Made by a program: the position numbers and the translations under genes. From the NCBI GenBank assembly GCA_024688095.1, contig JAILEJ010000094.1, positions 1 through 29,724 of the forward strand: a stretch of DNA of 29,724 nucleotides. Reading direction: 5' to 3'. The notes beneath the pieces were generated by a model. The model saw only the letters and a program-made list of their open reading frames with translations. It was not told the origin of the DNA and ran no database searches. Source of the DNA: Butyrivibrio sp. Its GTDB lineage: Bacteria; Bacillota; Clostridia; Lachnospirales; Lachnospiraceae. The number at the start of each line of letters is the position of its first letter. Positions within the stretch are counted from its first letter, which is position 1. This document shows, one piece after another, positions 17,775 to 25,569 of this stretch.

Positions 17775-19715
17775 TCAAATCAATTCATCAGAAACTATGA
17801 ATTCTCCATCATTTATCCTTTTTACAGTTTCTTCTTTTGGAAGGGGTTTACCATAAAGATAGCCTTGAAGTCTTCCACATCCTATACTTTCAAGGAAATT
17901 AGCTTCATCAGTTGTTTCTACCCCCTCTGTCAGTGTCTTTATTCCTATCGAATTAGCCATTTGAACAATACTCTTAAGAATAGGTTTCGCTTTATCATTC
18001 GTACCAAAATTAGAAAGAAATGCCATATCTATTTTTAGCACATCAAAATTATAATCCTTAAGTACATTTAAGGCAGAATATCCACTGCCAAAATCATCAA
18101 GCCACAATGAAAATCCCATATCATGAAGTCTATTAATAGAATTATCCAGAATATCATGATATTCACTAAGAGCACTTTCTGTAATTTCTACGTGAACCCA
18201 TTTCTTATCAACATTGTATTTTTTTAATGTCTCGTCCAAATGCCTTATTGCATCTGAAAGTTCAAAATCAAGTCTCGAAAAATTAAGTGAAACAGGTACA
18301 GTCCTAAGTCCTGCTTTTTGCAATTCACTAAGATCACGTACAACAGACTCAACAATACATCTGTCTAGTTTATGTATTTCTCTGTATTCTTCCAAAATTG
18401 GGACAAAATCACCAGGACTTAAGAATCCATATTCTGGATCTATCCATCTAGCAAGAGCTTCAAAGCCGCATAATTCTCTTCCTTTAGCCCAGGTTACCGG
18501 CTGATAATATGGTTTTATATAGCCTTTTTCAATTGCATCTTCAAGATGATTGATAATATATCTTCTCTTCTGATGATCTTTTTCCATAGACTCATCATAT
18601 TCTGACAAATATTTATCGTAGTACTTGTCTATGGTCGTGGCTGCATATCTTGCTCGATCGCATGCTCTATTTGGATCTATATTTACATCATCTGTACTAT
18701 ATGAACCAGCCTTAAGATTAAGCCTTACTTCATCATCAATACTCTTTAAATAATCAGAAAAATCTTTAAGCTTATATAATTCATTTGTATTTATAAGTGC
18801 AACAAAATGATTATCTGCCTGCCTGGCTACAATTCCGTGTTCTTTAAACATAGAAACCAATTTCTGTGCTATTTGCTTAAGAAGTTCATTTCCTTTCGTA
18901 TATCCATACTTTTCATTATAATTTGCAAAATTCTGGATATTTATGAATATAAATCTATATTGGGATATATCAGATGAATTCTTCAAAAATTCAGAACTCT
19001 TATTAACGAAATAATTCATATTCCATATATGAGTAGCTGCATCAGTGATTGAAATGTATTCCAGATTAGCATTTGTAATTTCAAGTTGTTCTGTCTTTCT
19101 GGCTTCTGACATCCTATGGTGATAAATACTAATACTAAGCATTGTCAAAAAGAACCAGTATATAAAATAATTAATTCTGTCGCCCGAACGAACTTCTTCA
19201 ACCACAGCTTCCATCATCTGATAAAATGCCCAAAATACAGCTCCAAGAAAAACAATCGATATATATGGTCTCCAAACCAAAAGACATGCTACAAAATAAG
19301 CCATTGTAAGAAAACATAAAATCTGTTTGTTCTTACTATAGTCAATTTGAGAAACATACATACCAAAGCCAAGACAGACAAGTGAAAAAGCTGTAATAGC
19401 AATGACTGCAAAATTCTTATTACACTTCTCTGTGTTGTTGATAAATATTGTAGTATATACGCAGATTAAAGCAGCAAACACAAATAGAATCCAGTATGTT
19501 TTAGTAGCTGAAAAGAATTCTGCTGCTGTAAAGCTCACTTGCGTATCAACAAGTCTCTTAAGCTGATAGAAAATCATCCAGATTTCCATTCCCATAGTAA
19601 GTGCTGCCATATATTGACATGTTGAGACATTGGTTTTTATAAAAAATTCATGTTCATATTTAGTGACATTTTCAAATCCAAACCAATAACTGATTTTTGC
19701 TAGTAATTTTTTCAT
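17775..19715 (-). CDS. Membrane c-di-GMP phosphodiesterase (MASE-like TM region, degenerate GGDEF, EAL)
   Basis: The start at 19715 is preferred because GAGGGG lies 7 bases upstream (GAGGGGAATAATATG); an in-frame ATG at 19736 has none. The resulting 646-residue protein has about six membrane segments (30-198), a short coiled linker, a degenerate GGDEF domain (about 220-370) whose signature is replaced by ADNHF at 300-304, and an EAL domain (about 390-640). EAL active-site residues are complete: E419, N478, E510, D540/D541 (LDDFGSGYS), K561, E597 (EGVE) and Q617. Degenerate GGDEF domains in such tandem proteins often act as GTP-binding allosteric sites; here that is inference. The membrane region has no clear family match by eye. 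Confidence 0.92.
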   Translation of the reverse strand: MKKLLAKISYWFGFENVTKYEHEFFIKTNVSTCQYMAALTMGMEIWMIFYQLKRLVDTQVSFTAAEFFSATKTYWILFVFAALICVYTTIFINNTEKCNKNFAVIAITAFSLVCLGFGMYVSQIDYSKNKQILCFLTMAYFVACLLVWRPYISIVFLGAVFWAFYQMMEAVVEEVRSGDRINYFIYWFFLTMLSISIYHHRMSEARKTEQLEITNANLEYISITDAATHIWNMNYFVNKSSEFLKNSSDISQYRFIFINIQNFANYNEKYGYTKGNELLKQIAQKLVSMFKEHGIVARQADNHFVALINTNELYKLKDFSDYLKSIDDEVRLNLKAGSYSTDDVNIDPNRACDRARYAATTIDKYYDKYLSEYDESMEKDHQKRRYIINHLEDAIEKGYIKPYYQPVTWAKGRELCGFEALARWIDPEYGFLSPGDFVPILEEYREIHKLDRCIVESVVRDLSELQKAGLRTVPVSLNFSRLDFELSDAIRHLDETLKKYNVDKKWVHVEITESALSEYHDILDNSINRLHDMGFSLWLDDFGSGYSALNVLKDYNFDVLKIDMAFLSNFGTNDKAKPILKSIVQMANSIGIKTLTEGVETTDEANFLESIGCGRLQGYLYGKPLPKEETVKRINDGEFIVSDELI

Positions 19716-19826
19716 ATTATTCCCCTCATTAAACAATATTTCATATACTATACATAATCAAAAACTTCACAAAACTTTAAAATATATTTAATTATACAAT
19801 ATTTGCATTGTTATAAGTAATTATTT

Positions 19827-19846
19827 TTTGACGAATATCCGTCAAA
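19827..19846. promoter_or_regulatory. Short inverted repeat upstream of the 19715 EAL gene
   Basis: TTTGACG (19827-19833) pairs with CGTCAAA (19840-19846) around a 6-base spacer. It lies 111 bp upstream of the EAL gene start and 18 bp after the end of the methyltransferase gene. No U-run follows on the minus strand, so an operator is more likely than a terminator; on the minus strand TTGACG could also serve as a -35 element. Confidence 0.3.
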
Positions 19847-19864
19847 TTCAACTTTATAAAAAAA

Positions 19865-21028
19865 TCATTTCATTAATAGCTTATACAAAGTCGGTTCAAA
19901 TTCAAATTCAGAAATCATATCATCTATCTCTTTTTTGGCTATCTCCGCTCTTTTTCGAGGCATTACCGACCTTTTAACAGCTCGTATAAGTAAATTTTTG
20001 GGTGTATGATCAAAATCGATAAATTCCAATATTTGAGTTTTATAACCAAGATATTCGAGTATATTGGCACGGATTGCATCTGTCGCCAAAGCAGAAAATC
20101 TTTCCTTTATAATTCCATATCTTGACATCAGCTTTAAATTTTCAGGCTTAATCTGCTTATTCAGCTCATGCTGACAGCATGGAACAGAAAAAATCATCTT
20201 TGAATTCCAGTTAACGGCATTATATAAAGCATAATCTGTTGCAGTATCGCAGGCATGTAATGTAATAACCATATCGACATCAAATGGAGCTTTAAATCCA
20301 TTAATATCTCCCAGCTCAAAATGCAAATTATTATACCCGTATTTTTTAGCAGCTTTGTTACACTTTTCAATAACATCCGCTTTTAAATCGAGGCCTATCA
20401 TATTTACTGTAATTCCACGTATCTGTGTAAGATAATAATATACAACAAATGTAAGATATGATTTACCACATCCAAAGTCAATTACATTTAGTTTTTTAAT
20501 ATCAGCTGCTGATATTTCATCATCAAGTATTTCTATAAATCTGTTTATCTGCTTATACTTATCATACTTAGCCTTAACCACTTTACCGTCAGCTGTAAAA
20601 ACTCCCATATCAGCAAGTGGTTCTATATTCATTCCTTCTTCGAGAATATAATTCTTTTTTCTATTGTGATCATTATCATCGATTTTCTTATCGGATAAAG
20701 TAACCTTATCTGATGCAATTTTTTTCACTTTATAATCTGCTTTTCCTTTTTTGGAAATCAAAATTATATGTTCTTCATTATCCGCAATACCATTGATCTG
20801 TCTAAAAAAGCCATCCGTAAGTTCAAAACATCTCTGAGAAATTTCAGCATTCTTTACATTTTCATGAAAAGCCTGTTTCTGCGTATATTTTGATATATGA
20901 AAATCATCATTCTTTTTTTCTACTACTATTTTTTTATATTCATTGGCCTTATATTTAGGATTACTGATTATAATTTTATTAACCCCGGCTTCTATAATCA
21001 GATTAAAATATTGTTCCAGTTCTCTCAT
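19865..21028 (-). CDS. Class I SAM-dependent methyltransferase (Methyltransf_32-like)
   Basis: A 387-residue protein when started at 21028, where GGAG lies 5 bases upstream; an earlier in-frame ATG at 21052 has no ribosome site. The N-terminal 1-160 is unassigned and basic. The Rossmann methyltransferase core covers about 160-350: motif I VIDFGCGKSYLTF (182-194), acidic motif II GLDLK (212-216), then TLHACDTATDYAL (256-268) and VPCCQHEL (282-289). The HACDTAT and CCQHE motifs place it with the METTL25/GSTCD-like methyltransferase group, whose bacterial members are mostly uncharacterised; an RNA or protein target is possible but not shown. It appears monocistronic, with intergenic regions of about 150 bp downstream and 222 bp upstream; the upstream region contains the chrA terminator. 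Confidence 0.78.
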   Translation of the reverse strand: MRELEQYFNLIIEAGVNKIIISNPKYKANEYKKIVVEKKNDDFHISKYTQKQAFHENVKNAEISQRCFELTDGFFRQINGIADNEEHIILISKKGKADYKVKKIASDKVTLSDKKIDDNDHNRKKNYILEEGMNIEPLADMGVFTADGKVVKAKYDKYKQINRFIEILDDEISAADIKKLNVIDFGCGKSYLTFVVYYYLTQIRGITVNMIGLDLKADVIEKCNKAAKKYGYNNLHFELGDINGFKAPFDVDMVITLHACDTATDYALYNAVNWNSKMIFSVPCCQHELNKQIKPENLKLMSRYGIIKERFSALATDAIRANILEYLGYKTQILEFIDFDHTPKNLLIRAVKRSVMPRKRAEIAKKEIDDMISEFEFEPTLYKLLMK

Positions 21029-21212
21029 ACTCTCTCCATTCCAACAGCCCATTTACCGACCATAAAACTTATTATATGTCCCATAATACCCAATTTTACT
21101 GACTTTTGGAATAAAAAAACTATAAAAAATAGATAATAAAATGAACAATCATATAAAAAATATATAATCATGTTTAAAGAATTCTCTCTAATCCATATTT
21201 TTTTGTAAAATA

Positions 21213-21240
21213 AAAAACGAGTATAAATACTCGTTTTTAT
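21213..21240. terminator. Terminator after the chrA pair
   Basis: A perfect 11-bp stem (AAAAACGAGTA at 21213-21223 with TACTCGTTTTT at 21228-21238) and TAAA loop lie just beyond the chrA stop at 21251. On the minus strand the stem runs into TTTTTTATTTTAC, fitting a Rho-independent terminator. The rest of 21029-21250 is AT-rich leader of the methyltransferase gene with nothing else I can support. Confidence 0.85.
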
Positions 21241-21250
21241 CAGTTCAATA

Positions 21251-21826
21251 TTAGTCAAATCCAAACGCATGATAAATAACTTCTGCAAAGCCACATAAAA
21301 AAATAACATAAATAGGTTTAACTTTCTTACTGTATCTAAGTAATAATAGCCCTGCCACAAATAAAATAAACATTCTCAAATAAGTATTATCTGAAGTAAA
21401 AACAAAAGGCTTATCTACAAATACTGTTGAAATTAACATTTTAAAACTGGCTGCCAAAATCATTGCTATAACAACTGGTCTTATATAAATAAGTACATGC
21501 TGCATTAAGTTAAGTTTTCTATATCTGGCATAAATCATAGCAATTATTGTCGCTATTATACATGATGGGAATACTATCCCAAACACAGCGCAAATTGCGC
21601 CTAATATACCTCCCACCTGATTACCAATAAATGTCGTTGCATTTATAGCAATGGGACCTGGTGCAATCTCAGCCATGGTAACAATATCAGTATACTGTTC
21701 AATTGTAATCCATCCATATTTTTCAACAACCTGTTCTTCTATTAGTGGCAAAGCAGCATATCCACCACCAAAAGTAAACGCTCCTACCTGAATAAATGCC
21801 AGGATTAACTCAAGATAAATGATCAT
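21251..21826 (-). CDS. chrA: ChrA-family transporter, second half-size subunit
   Basis: A 191-residue membrane protein of the CHR (chromate ion transporter) family, short-chain type. The family signature FTFGGGYAALPLIEEQVVEKYGW opens the protein (about residues 17-39) and is followed by APGPIAINATTFIGNQVGG (about 62-80), then further membrane helices. Half-size CHR proteins usually act as pairs encoded by adjacent genes, as here: its ATG overlaps the stop of the upstream half by 4 bp (ATGA), and AAAGGAG lies within the upstream gene 8 bases before the start. Members can export chromate, but in gut or rumen anaerobes the natural substrate is unproven and sulfate-like anions are possible. Confidence 0.88.
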   Translation of the reverse strand: MIIYLELILAFIQVGAFTFGGGYAALPLIEEQVVEKYGWITIEQYTDIVTMAEIAPGPIAINATTFIGNQVGGILGAICAVFGIVFPSCIIATIIAMIYARYRKLNLMQHVLIYIRPVVIAMILAASFKMLISTVFVDKPFVFTSDNTYLRMFILFVAGLLLLRYSKKVKPIYVIFLCGFAEVIYHAFGFD

Positions 21827-22428
21827 GCAGCAATCTCCTTTTTATTGTCTTTAACTTTACTGGTTAATCTATTTACAAAAAAACCGATTACCACTGATAC
21901 AACCATTATTACAATTACATTTACTCCAAAGAAATAATTAGCTATAAATGCAGCAAGAAGAATAACATTTAATAGTATACTTTTATTCTTCATCATCTTT
22001 GTAGTCATATTGAAAACAACTGAAGTTATAACCGCACAAACTCCTGCTCTCATCCCTCCAAACATTGCCTGAAGGTATTCATTGTCTTTGAAAAAATCAT
22101 AGAAAAAAGAAACGATTGTAAGTAAGAAAAACGGTGGCAAAAGAGCCCCTAGTGTGGAGCAAATAATCCCCGGTATGCCTGCAATCTTAAAGCCCACTAA
22201 AATAGCCCCATTAACAGCTATTATTCCAGGTGTTCCCTGTGCAATCGCAACAAGATCCAGCATTTCCTCTTCATCCATCCACCCAAGCTCATCCACGAAC
22301 TTGTTTTTATAAAGTGAAATAATTACATATCCGCCTCCAAAAGTGAACGCAGAAAGGCACAAAGTAGATAAAAATAGTGTTATCAATCTCTTGTGTAAAG
22401 GAAGTTTGCTGTTTCTGTCAGGGTCCAT
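21823..22428 (-). CDS. chrA: ChrA-family transporter, first half-size subunit
   Basis: A 201-residue short-chain CHR family membrane protein. It has the conserved FTFGGGYVIISL motif (about 27-38), the LGWMDEEEMLDLVAIAQGTPGIIAVN stretch (split here as LGW at 48-50 and QGTPGIIAVN at about 64-73), and several further membrane segments; the N-terminus (MDPDRNSKLPLHKR) is cytoplasmic-like and charged. GGAGG lies 7 bases before the ATG. The two halves share the same signature but differ in detail (QGTPGIIAVNG against APGPIAINATT), as expected for an antiparallel heterodimeric pair. The upstream 237-bp gap holds its promoter region and the uxuB terminator. Confidence 0.88.
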   Translation of the reverse strand: MDPDRNSKLPLHKRLITLFLSTLCLSAFTFGGGYVIISLYKNKFVDELGWMDEEEMLDLVAIAQGTPGIIAVNGAILVGFKIAGIPGIICSTLGALLPPFFLLTIVSFFYDFFKDNEYLQAMFGGMRAGVCAVITSVVFNMTTKMMKNKSILLNVILLAAFIANYFFGVNVIVIMVVSVVIGFFVNRLTSKVKDNKKEIAA

Positions 22429-22599
22429 ATATTGTCCTCCGATTTGATAGAAAATTTCCTGATGTTGATCGATTCAATTTCAATTTTATCATATTTTATA
22501 AAATATTTTTTTACGTTTTAGAAATAATAATGCTGAATTTAATCATCGATTTTTATATATTTTTTATATTGAATTTCGATTACAAAAATGCTCTTTTTA

Positions 22600-22647
22600 C
22601 ATAAAAATAAGTAGTGCCAGCACTATGTGTACTGACACCACCTATTT
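22600..22647 (-). terminator. Terminator after uxuB, strand-specific by G-U pairing
   Basis: The 16-base arms 22605-22620 and 22632-22647 enclose an 11-base loop. Three positions are A-C or C-A mismatches on the plus strand but become G-U wobbles on the minus strand, giving an unbroken 16-pair stem followed by TTATG on the minus strand. That fits a terminator for the uxuAB transcript ending at 22666. Confidence 0.72.
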
Positions 22648-22665
22648 GTTGTTTTATCTATTTTA

Positions 22666-24294
22666 TTATTTTAGAGAATCAAGGAGTTTTCTAATTTCGC
22701 CCTTTCCTGAAAGCATTGTAACAAGATAATCACAAACAAGATCACTCATTCCAACTTCAGTAAGATCTACACCAAATAAAGTCTTATCTGTAAGAATTGG
22801 TTTAATTATTTCTTCAAGTTCTTTCTTGTTATATTTCTTACCAAATTCAAGTTGTTCTATTACAGACTTCAATGACTCAATACGAGGATCTGAGCTTAAT
22901 TCAAACTTATTACCTTCATCATCAATAGCCATTAAATATCTGATCCATCCTGCAAATACAAGAGGAATTAACTTTAATTCTGACACATCAAGCTTATCAG
23001 ATGCCTGATATGCTTTTATTGTTTCACCAAATCTGATTGGCAGTTTCTGTGATGTATCTGTAGCTATTCTCTGTGGTGTATCTGGCATAAATGGATTAGG
23101 AATTCTTACATTAACTACTGTATCAATAAATTCATCTGGTTTTATAACCTTAGGATCTACTACAACAGGAAGACCTTCCTTGTATCCAATTGTCTTAACC
23201 ATGCTGACAAGTGCTTCATCCTTCATTTCATCTGCAATCTTTGTAAATCCAAGAAGACATCCAAATACAGCAAGAGATGTATGAAGTGGATTTAGGCAAG
23301 TACATACCTTCATTTTCTCAACTTTGTTAACAGTTTCTCTATCTGTAAAAATAAGTCCTACCTTTTCAAGTTCTGGTCGTCCGTTAGGAAATGCATCTTC
23401 AATTACAAGATATTCTGATTCTTCAGCATTTACAAACGGTGCAACATAAGTATTCTTAGAAGTAACGATTGGCTCAAGGTCTTTAAGACCATCTTTTGCG
23501 AGCATTTCTTCTACTGAACTATCTGGTCTTGGTGTAATCTTATCTATCATACTCCATGGGAAGCTTACTTTTTCAGGGTTCTCCACATATTCTGTAAACC
23601 CTTTTTCAACAACATTGTTTTCTTCCCACTTCTTTGCAAATGCTACAATAGCAGCCTGCAATTTTTCTCCATTATGAGAGCAGTTATCCATACTAACCAT
23701 TGCTATTGGTTTTGCACCAGCCTTAAATCTTGCATATAACAGTGATGCAACCTTACCAATATAACTCTGTGGTTTTTCAGGTCCATTTTCGAAATCTGCA
23801 GTTACAGCTGGAAGTTCTTCGCCCTTACCATTTACAAGGCTATATCCTTTTTCGGTAATAGTAAAACTAGCCATCTGAAGACTGTCATTTTCGAATATTT
23901 CTTTGAGTCTTGAATACTCTGTATCATTTTCTGAATCAAGAATGCATGATTCAACAATACTTCCTATAACTGTTTTTTCAATACTTCCATCAGCTTTTAA
24001 AGTTACAAGGATTGAATAGTTATCCATAGGACGATAGCTTTTTTCAATAATCTCATAATCAAAACCTTCTGCTACTATAAGTCCTGTATCCATAAGACCC
24101 TGATTAATCATTTTCTGGCATGCATTAGCCTGAAATGCTCTAAAAATATTTCCTGCACCAAAGTGAATCCATTTAGGACTCTTTTTCGTATTTGCTGTAA
24201 TTTTCTCTCTATCGAAGGCTGGTAATGTATAGCCGGCCTGCATCCAGCTCATTTTATCATTAAGACCATTTTCATTTAAAAATAATTCACTCAT
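22666..24294 (-). CDS. uxuB: Fructuronate reductase / mannitol dehydrogenase family
   Basis: A 542-residue NAD-dependent polyol-dehydrogenase-family enzyme, here most likely D-fructuronate to D-mannonate reductase because it lies 25 bp behind uxuA in the same operon. The nucleotide-binding motif is WIHFGAGNIFRAF (42-54); SMDNCSHNGEKL (201-212) is the conserved DNxxxNG element; the catalytic region is MKVCTCLNPLH (328-338) with N335 and H338 of the family K-N-H triad and K329 as the probable lysine, one residue further from N than in mannitol 2-dehydrogenases. Length is slightly above the roughly 490-530 usual for the family. AGGAATGGTG precedes the ATG. Confidence 0.9.
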   Translation of the reverse strand: MSELFLNENGLNDKMSWMQAGYTLPAFDREKITANTKKSPKWIHFGAGNIFRAFQANACQKMINQGLMDTGLIVAEGFDYEIIEKSYRPMDNYSILVTLKADGSIEKTVIGSIVESCILDSENDTEYSRLKEIFENDSLQMASFTITEKGYSLVNGKGEELPAVTADFENGPEKPQSYIGKVASLLYARFKAGAKPIAMVSMDNCSHNGEKLQAAIVAFAKKWEENNVVEKGFTEYVENPEKVSFPWSMIDKITPRPDSSVEEMLAKDGLKDLEPIVTSKNTYVAPFVNAEESEYLVIEDAFPNGRPELEKVGLIFTDRETVNKVEKMKVCTCLNPLHTSLAVFGCLLGFTKIADEMKDEALVSMVKTIGYKEGLPVVVDPKVIKPDEFIDTVVNVRIPNPFMPDTPQRIATDTSQKLPIRFGETIKAYQASDKLDVSELKLIPLVFAGWIRYLMAIDDEGNKFELSSDPRIESLKSVIEQLEFGKKYNKKELEEIIKPILTDKTLFGVDLTEVGMSDLVCDYLVTMLSGKGEIRKLLDSLK

Positions 24295-24319
24295 TTTATC
24301 ACCATTCCTTAACTAATAA

Positions 24320-25393
24320 TTATTTTCTTTCCTGACTTTTAACAATTGCTTCCCAAAGTCCATTAAGATATGTTGCTCCAAGTGCTCTGTCGTAAAGTCC
24401 GTATCCAGGCATTGCTTTCTCTCCCCAGATCATACGGCCATGATCAGGTCTGATAGGTCCATCAAAGCCAATGTCATACAATGCTTTCATGATTTCATAC
24501 ATATCAAAACTTCCATCTGATGAAAGATGTGCTGCTTCTTCGAAATCATCTGGTGAATTAAATTTAAGATTTCTAACATGCGCAAAATGAATTCTTCCCT
24601 TAAGTGATCTGATCATATCTGGAAGGTCATTTTCAAGATTTGTACCGTATGAACCAGAGCAGAATGTTACTCCATTATGAATGTCATTAACAGTTTCCAT
24701 CATTCTAAGAATATTCTTTTTATTTATTATGATTCTTGGAAGACCAAATACACTCCATGCAGGATCATCTGGATGAATAGCCATCTTTATATCATATTTA
24801 TTACATACAGGCATAATTCTTTCAAGGAAATAGAAAAGGTTCTGGAAGAGCTTTTCATCATCAACATCCTTATACATCTCAAACAGCTCTTTTACTTTAG
24901 CCATTCTTTCCGGTTCCCATCCTGGCATTACTGTACCATTCGTGTCTCCCGCAATTGTCTCAAACATTTTTTCTGGATTTATTGCATCAACAGCAGCCTG
25001 TGTATATGCAAGAACTGTTGAACCATCAGGACGCTTTCTAGCCAGTTCAGTTCTTGTCCAGTCGAATACTGGCATAAAGTTATAACATACAAGATGTATA
25101 TCTTCCTGTCCAAGGTTTTCAAGTGTTTCAATATAATTATCAATGTATTTATCTCTATCTGGTGTTCCTACCTTGATAGCGTCATGTACATTTACACTCT
25201 CAATACCTGAAATATGAAGTCCTGCGCTTTCGACCTCTGCCTTAAGTGCTCTGATTCTCTCTCTGCTCCATACTTCTCCAGGTGTTGTATCATAAAGAGT
25301 TGTTATTACTCCTGTTACTCCCGGAATCTGTCTGATTTGCTCAAGTGTTACTGTATCAAATTTTGCTCCATAATAACGAAGTGTCATTTCCAT
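24320..25393 (-). CDS. uxuA: Mannonate dehydratase
   Basis: Dehydrates D-mannonate to 2-keto-3-deoxygluconate in glucuronate breakdown. The 357-residue TIM-barrel protein carries the metal site of the UxuA family: H207 (AIHPDDP), C245 (TFCSGSYG), H272 (HFAHVRN) and D317 with H318 and R320 (RPDHGR). The start ATG has AGAGG about 10 bases upstream; a second ATG two codons later is less well placed. It is the first gene of the uxuAB operon and divergent from an AraC-type regulator across 176 bp. Kinase and aldolase for the downstream steps (KdgK, KdgA) and uronate isomerase (UxaC) are not in the window. Confidence 0.95.
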   Translation of the reverse strand: MEMTLRYYGAKFDTVTLEQIRQIPGVTGVITTLYDTTPGEVWSRERIRALKAEVESAGLHISGIESVNVHDAIKVGTPDRDKYIDNYIETLENLGQEDIHLVCYNFMPVFDWTRTELARKRPDGSTVLAYTQAAVDAINPEKMFETIAGDTNGTVMPGWEPERMAKVKELFEMYKDVDDEKLFQNLFYFLERIMPVCNKYDIKMAIHPDDPAWSVFGLPRIIINKKNILRMMETVNDIHNGVTFCSGSYGTNLENDLPDMIRSLKGRIHFAHVRNLKFNSPDDFEEAAHLSSDGSFDMYEIMKALYDIGFDGPIRPDHGRMIWGEKAMPGYGLYDRALGATYLNGLWEAIVKSQERK

Positions 25394-25444
25394 AAGATAT
25401 ATACCTCTTTTCTATCTTTATCTATTTACATTTATCCATTGCAG

Positions 25445-25545
25445 TTTTTGCAATCCTTTATGGATATAATAAAAACTTTTGCAATAAATAGCCATTGACT
25501 ATCTTGCTTCGCATATTGCAAAAATTGTGGTACAATTTTTGTAAT
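25445..25545. promoter_or_regulatory. Four TTTTTGCAAT boxes between uxuA and the AraC-type gene
   Basis: The box occurs as TTTTTGCAAT (25445-25454), CTTTTGCAAT (25476-25485), its exact inverse ATTGCAAAAA (25515-25524) and TTTTTGTAAT (25536-25545). The last two belong to a larger inverted repeat, ATTGCAAAAATTG (25515-25527) and CAATTTTTGTAAT (25533-25545), with one mismatch and a 5-base spacer. Repeated sites in a divergent intergenic region next to an AraC-type gene suggest its operators; the assignment is inference. Confidence 0.6.
25528..25536 (+). promoter_or_regulatory. Extended -10 promoter candidate for the AraC-type gene
   Basis: TGGTACAAT fits an extended -10 element (TGn then TACAAT), with a weak -35 candidate TTCGCA 17 bases upstream (25508-25513). 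It lies in the centre of the 13-bp inverted repeat, so a bound regulator would compete with polymerase, consistent with autoregulation. Confidence 0.45.
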
Positions 25546-25569
25546 ATATAAAACAGAAAGCGACAAAAT

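Noticed and set aside
19827..19846. Hairpin after the methyltransferase-EAL gap as a terminator
   Set aside because: The stem is only 7 bp and followed by A-rich, not U-rich, sequence on the minus strand.
21025..21360. 111-codon minus-strand frame overlapping the methyltransferase start, the chrA terminator and the chrA end
   Set aside because: It runs through a clear terminator hairpin and out of frame through chrA; composition is low-complexity and AT-driven.
24677..25021. 114-codon plus-strand frame opposite uxuA
   Set aside because: Antisense to a well-conserved gene, no ribosome site, no recognisable motif.
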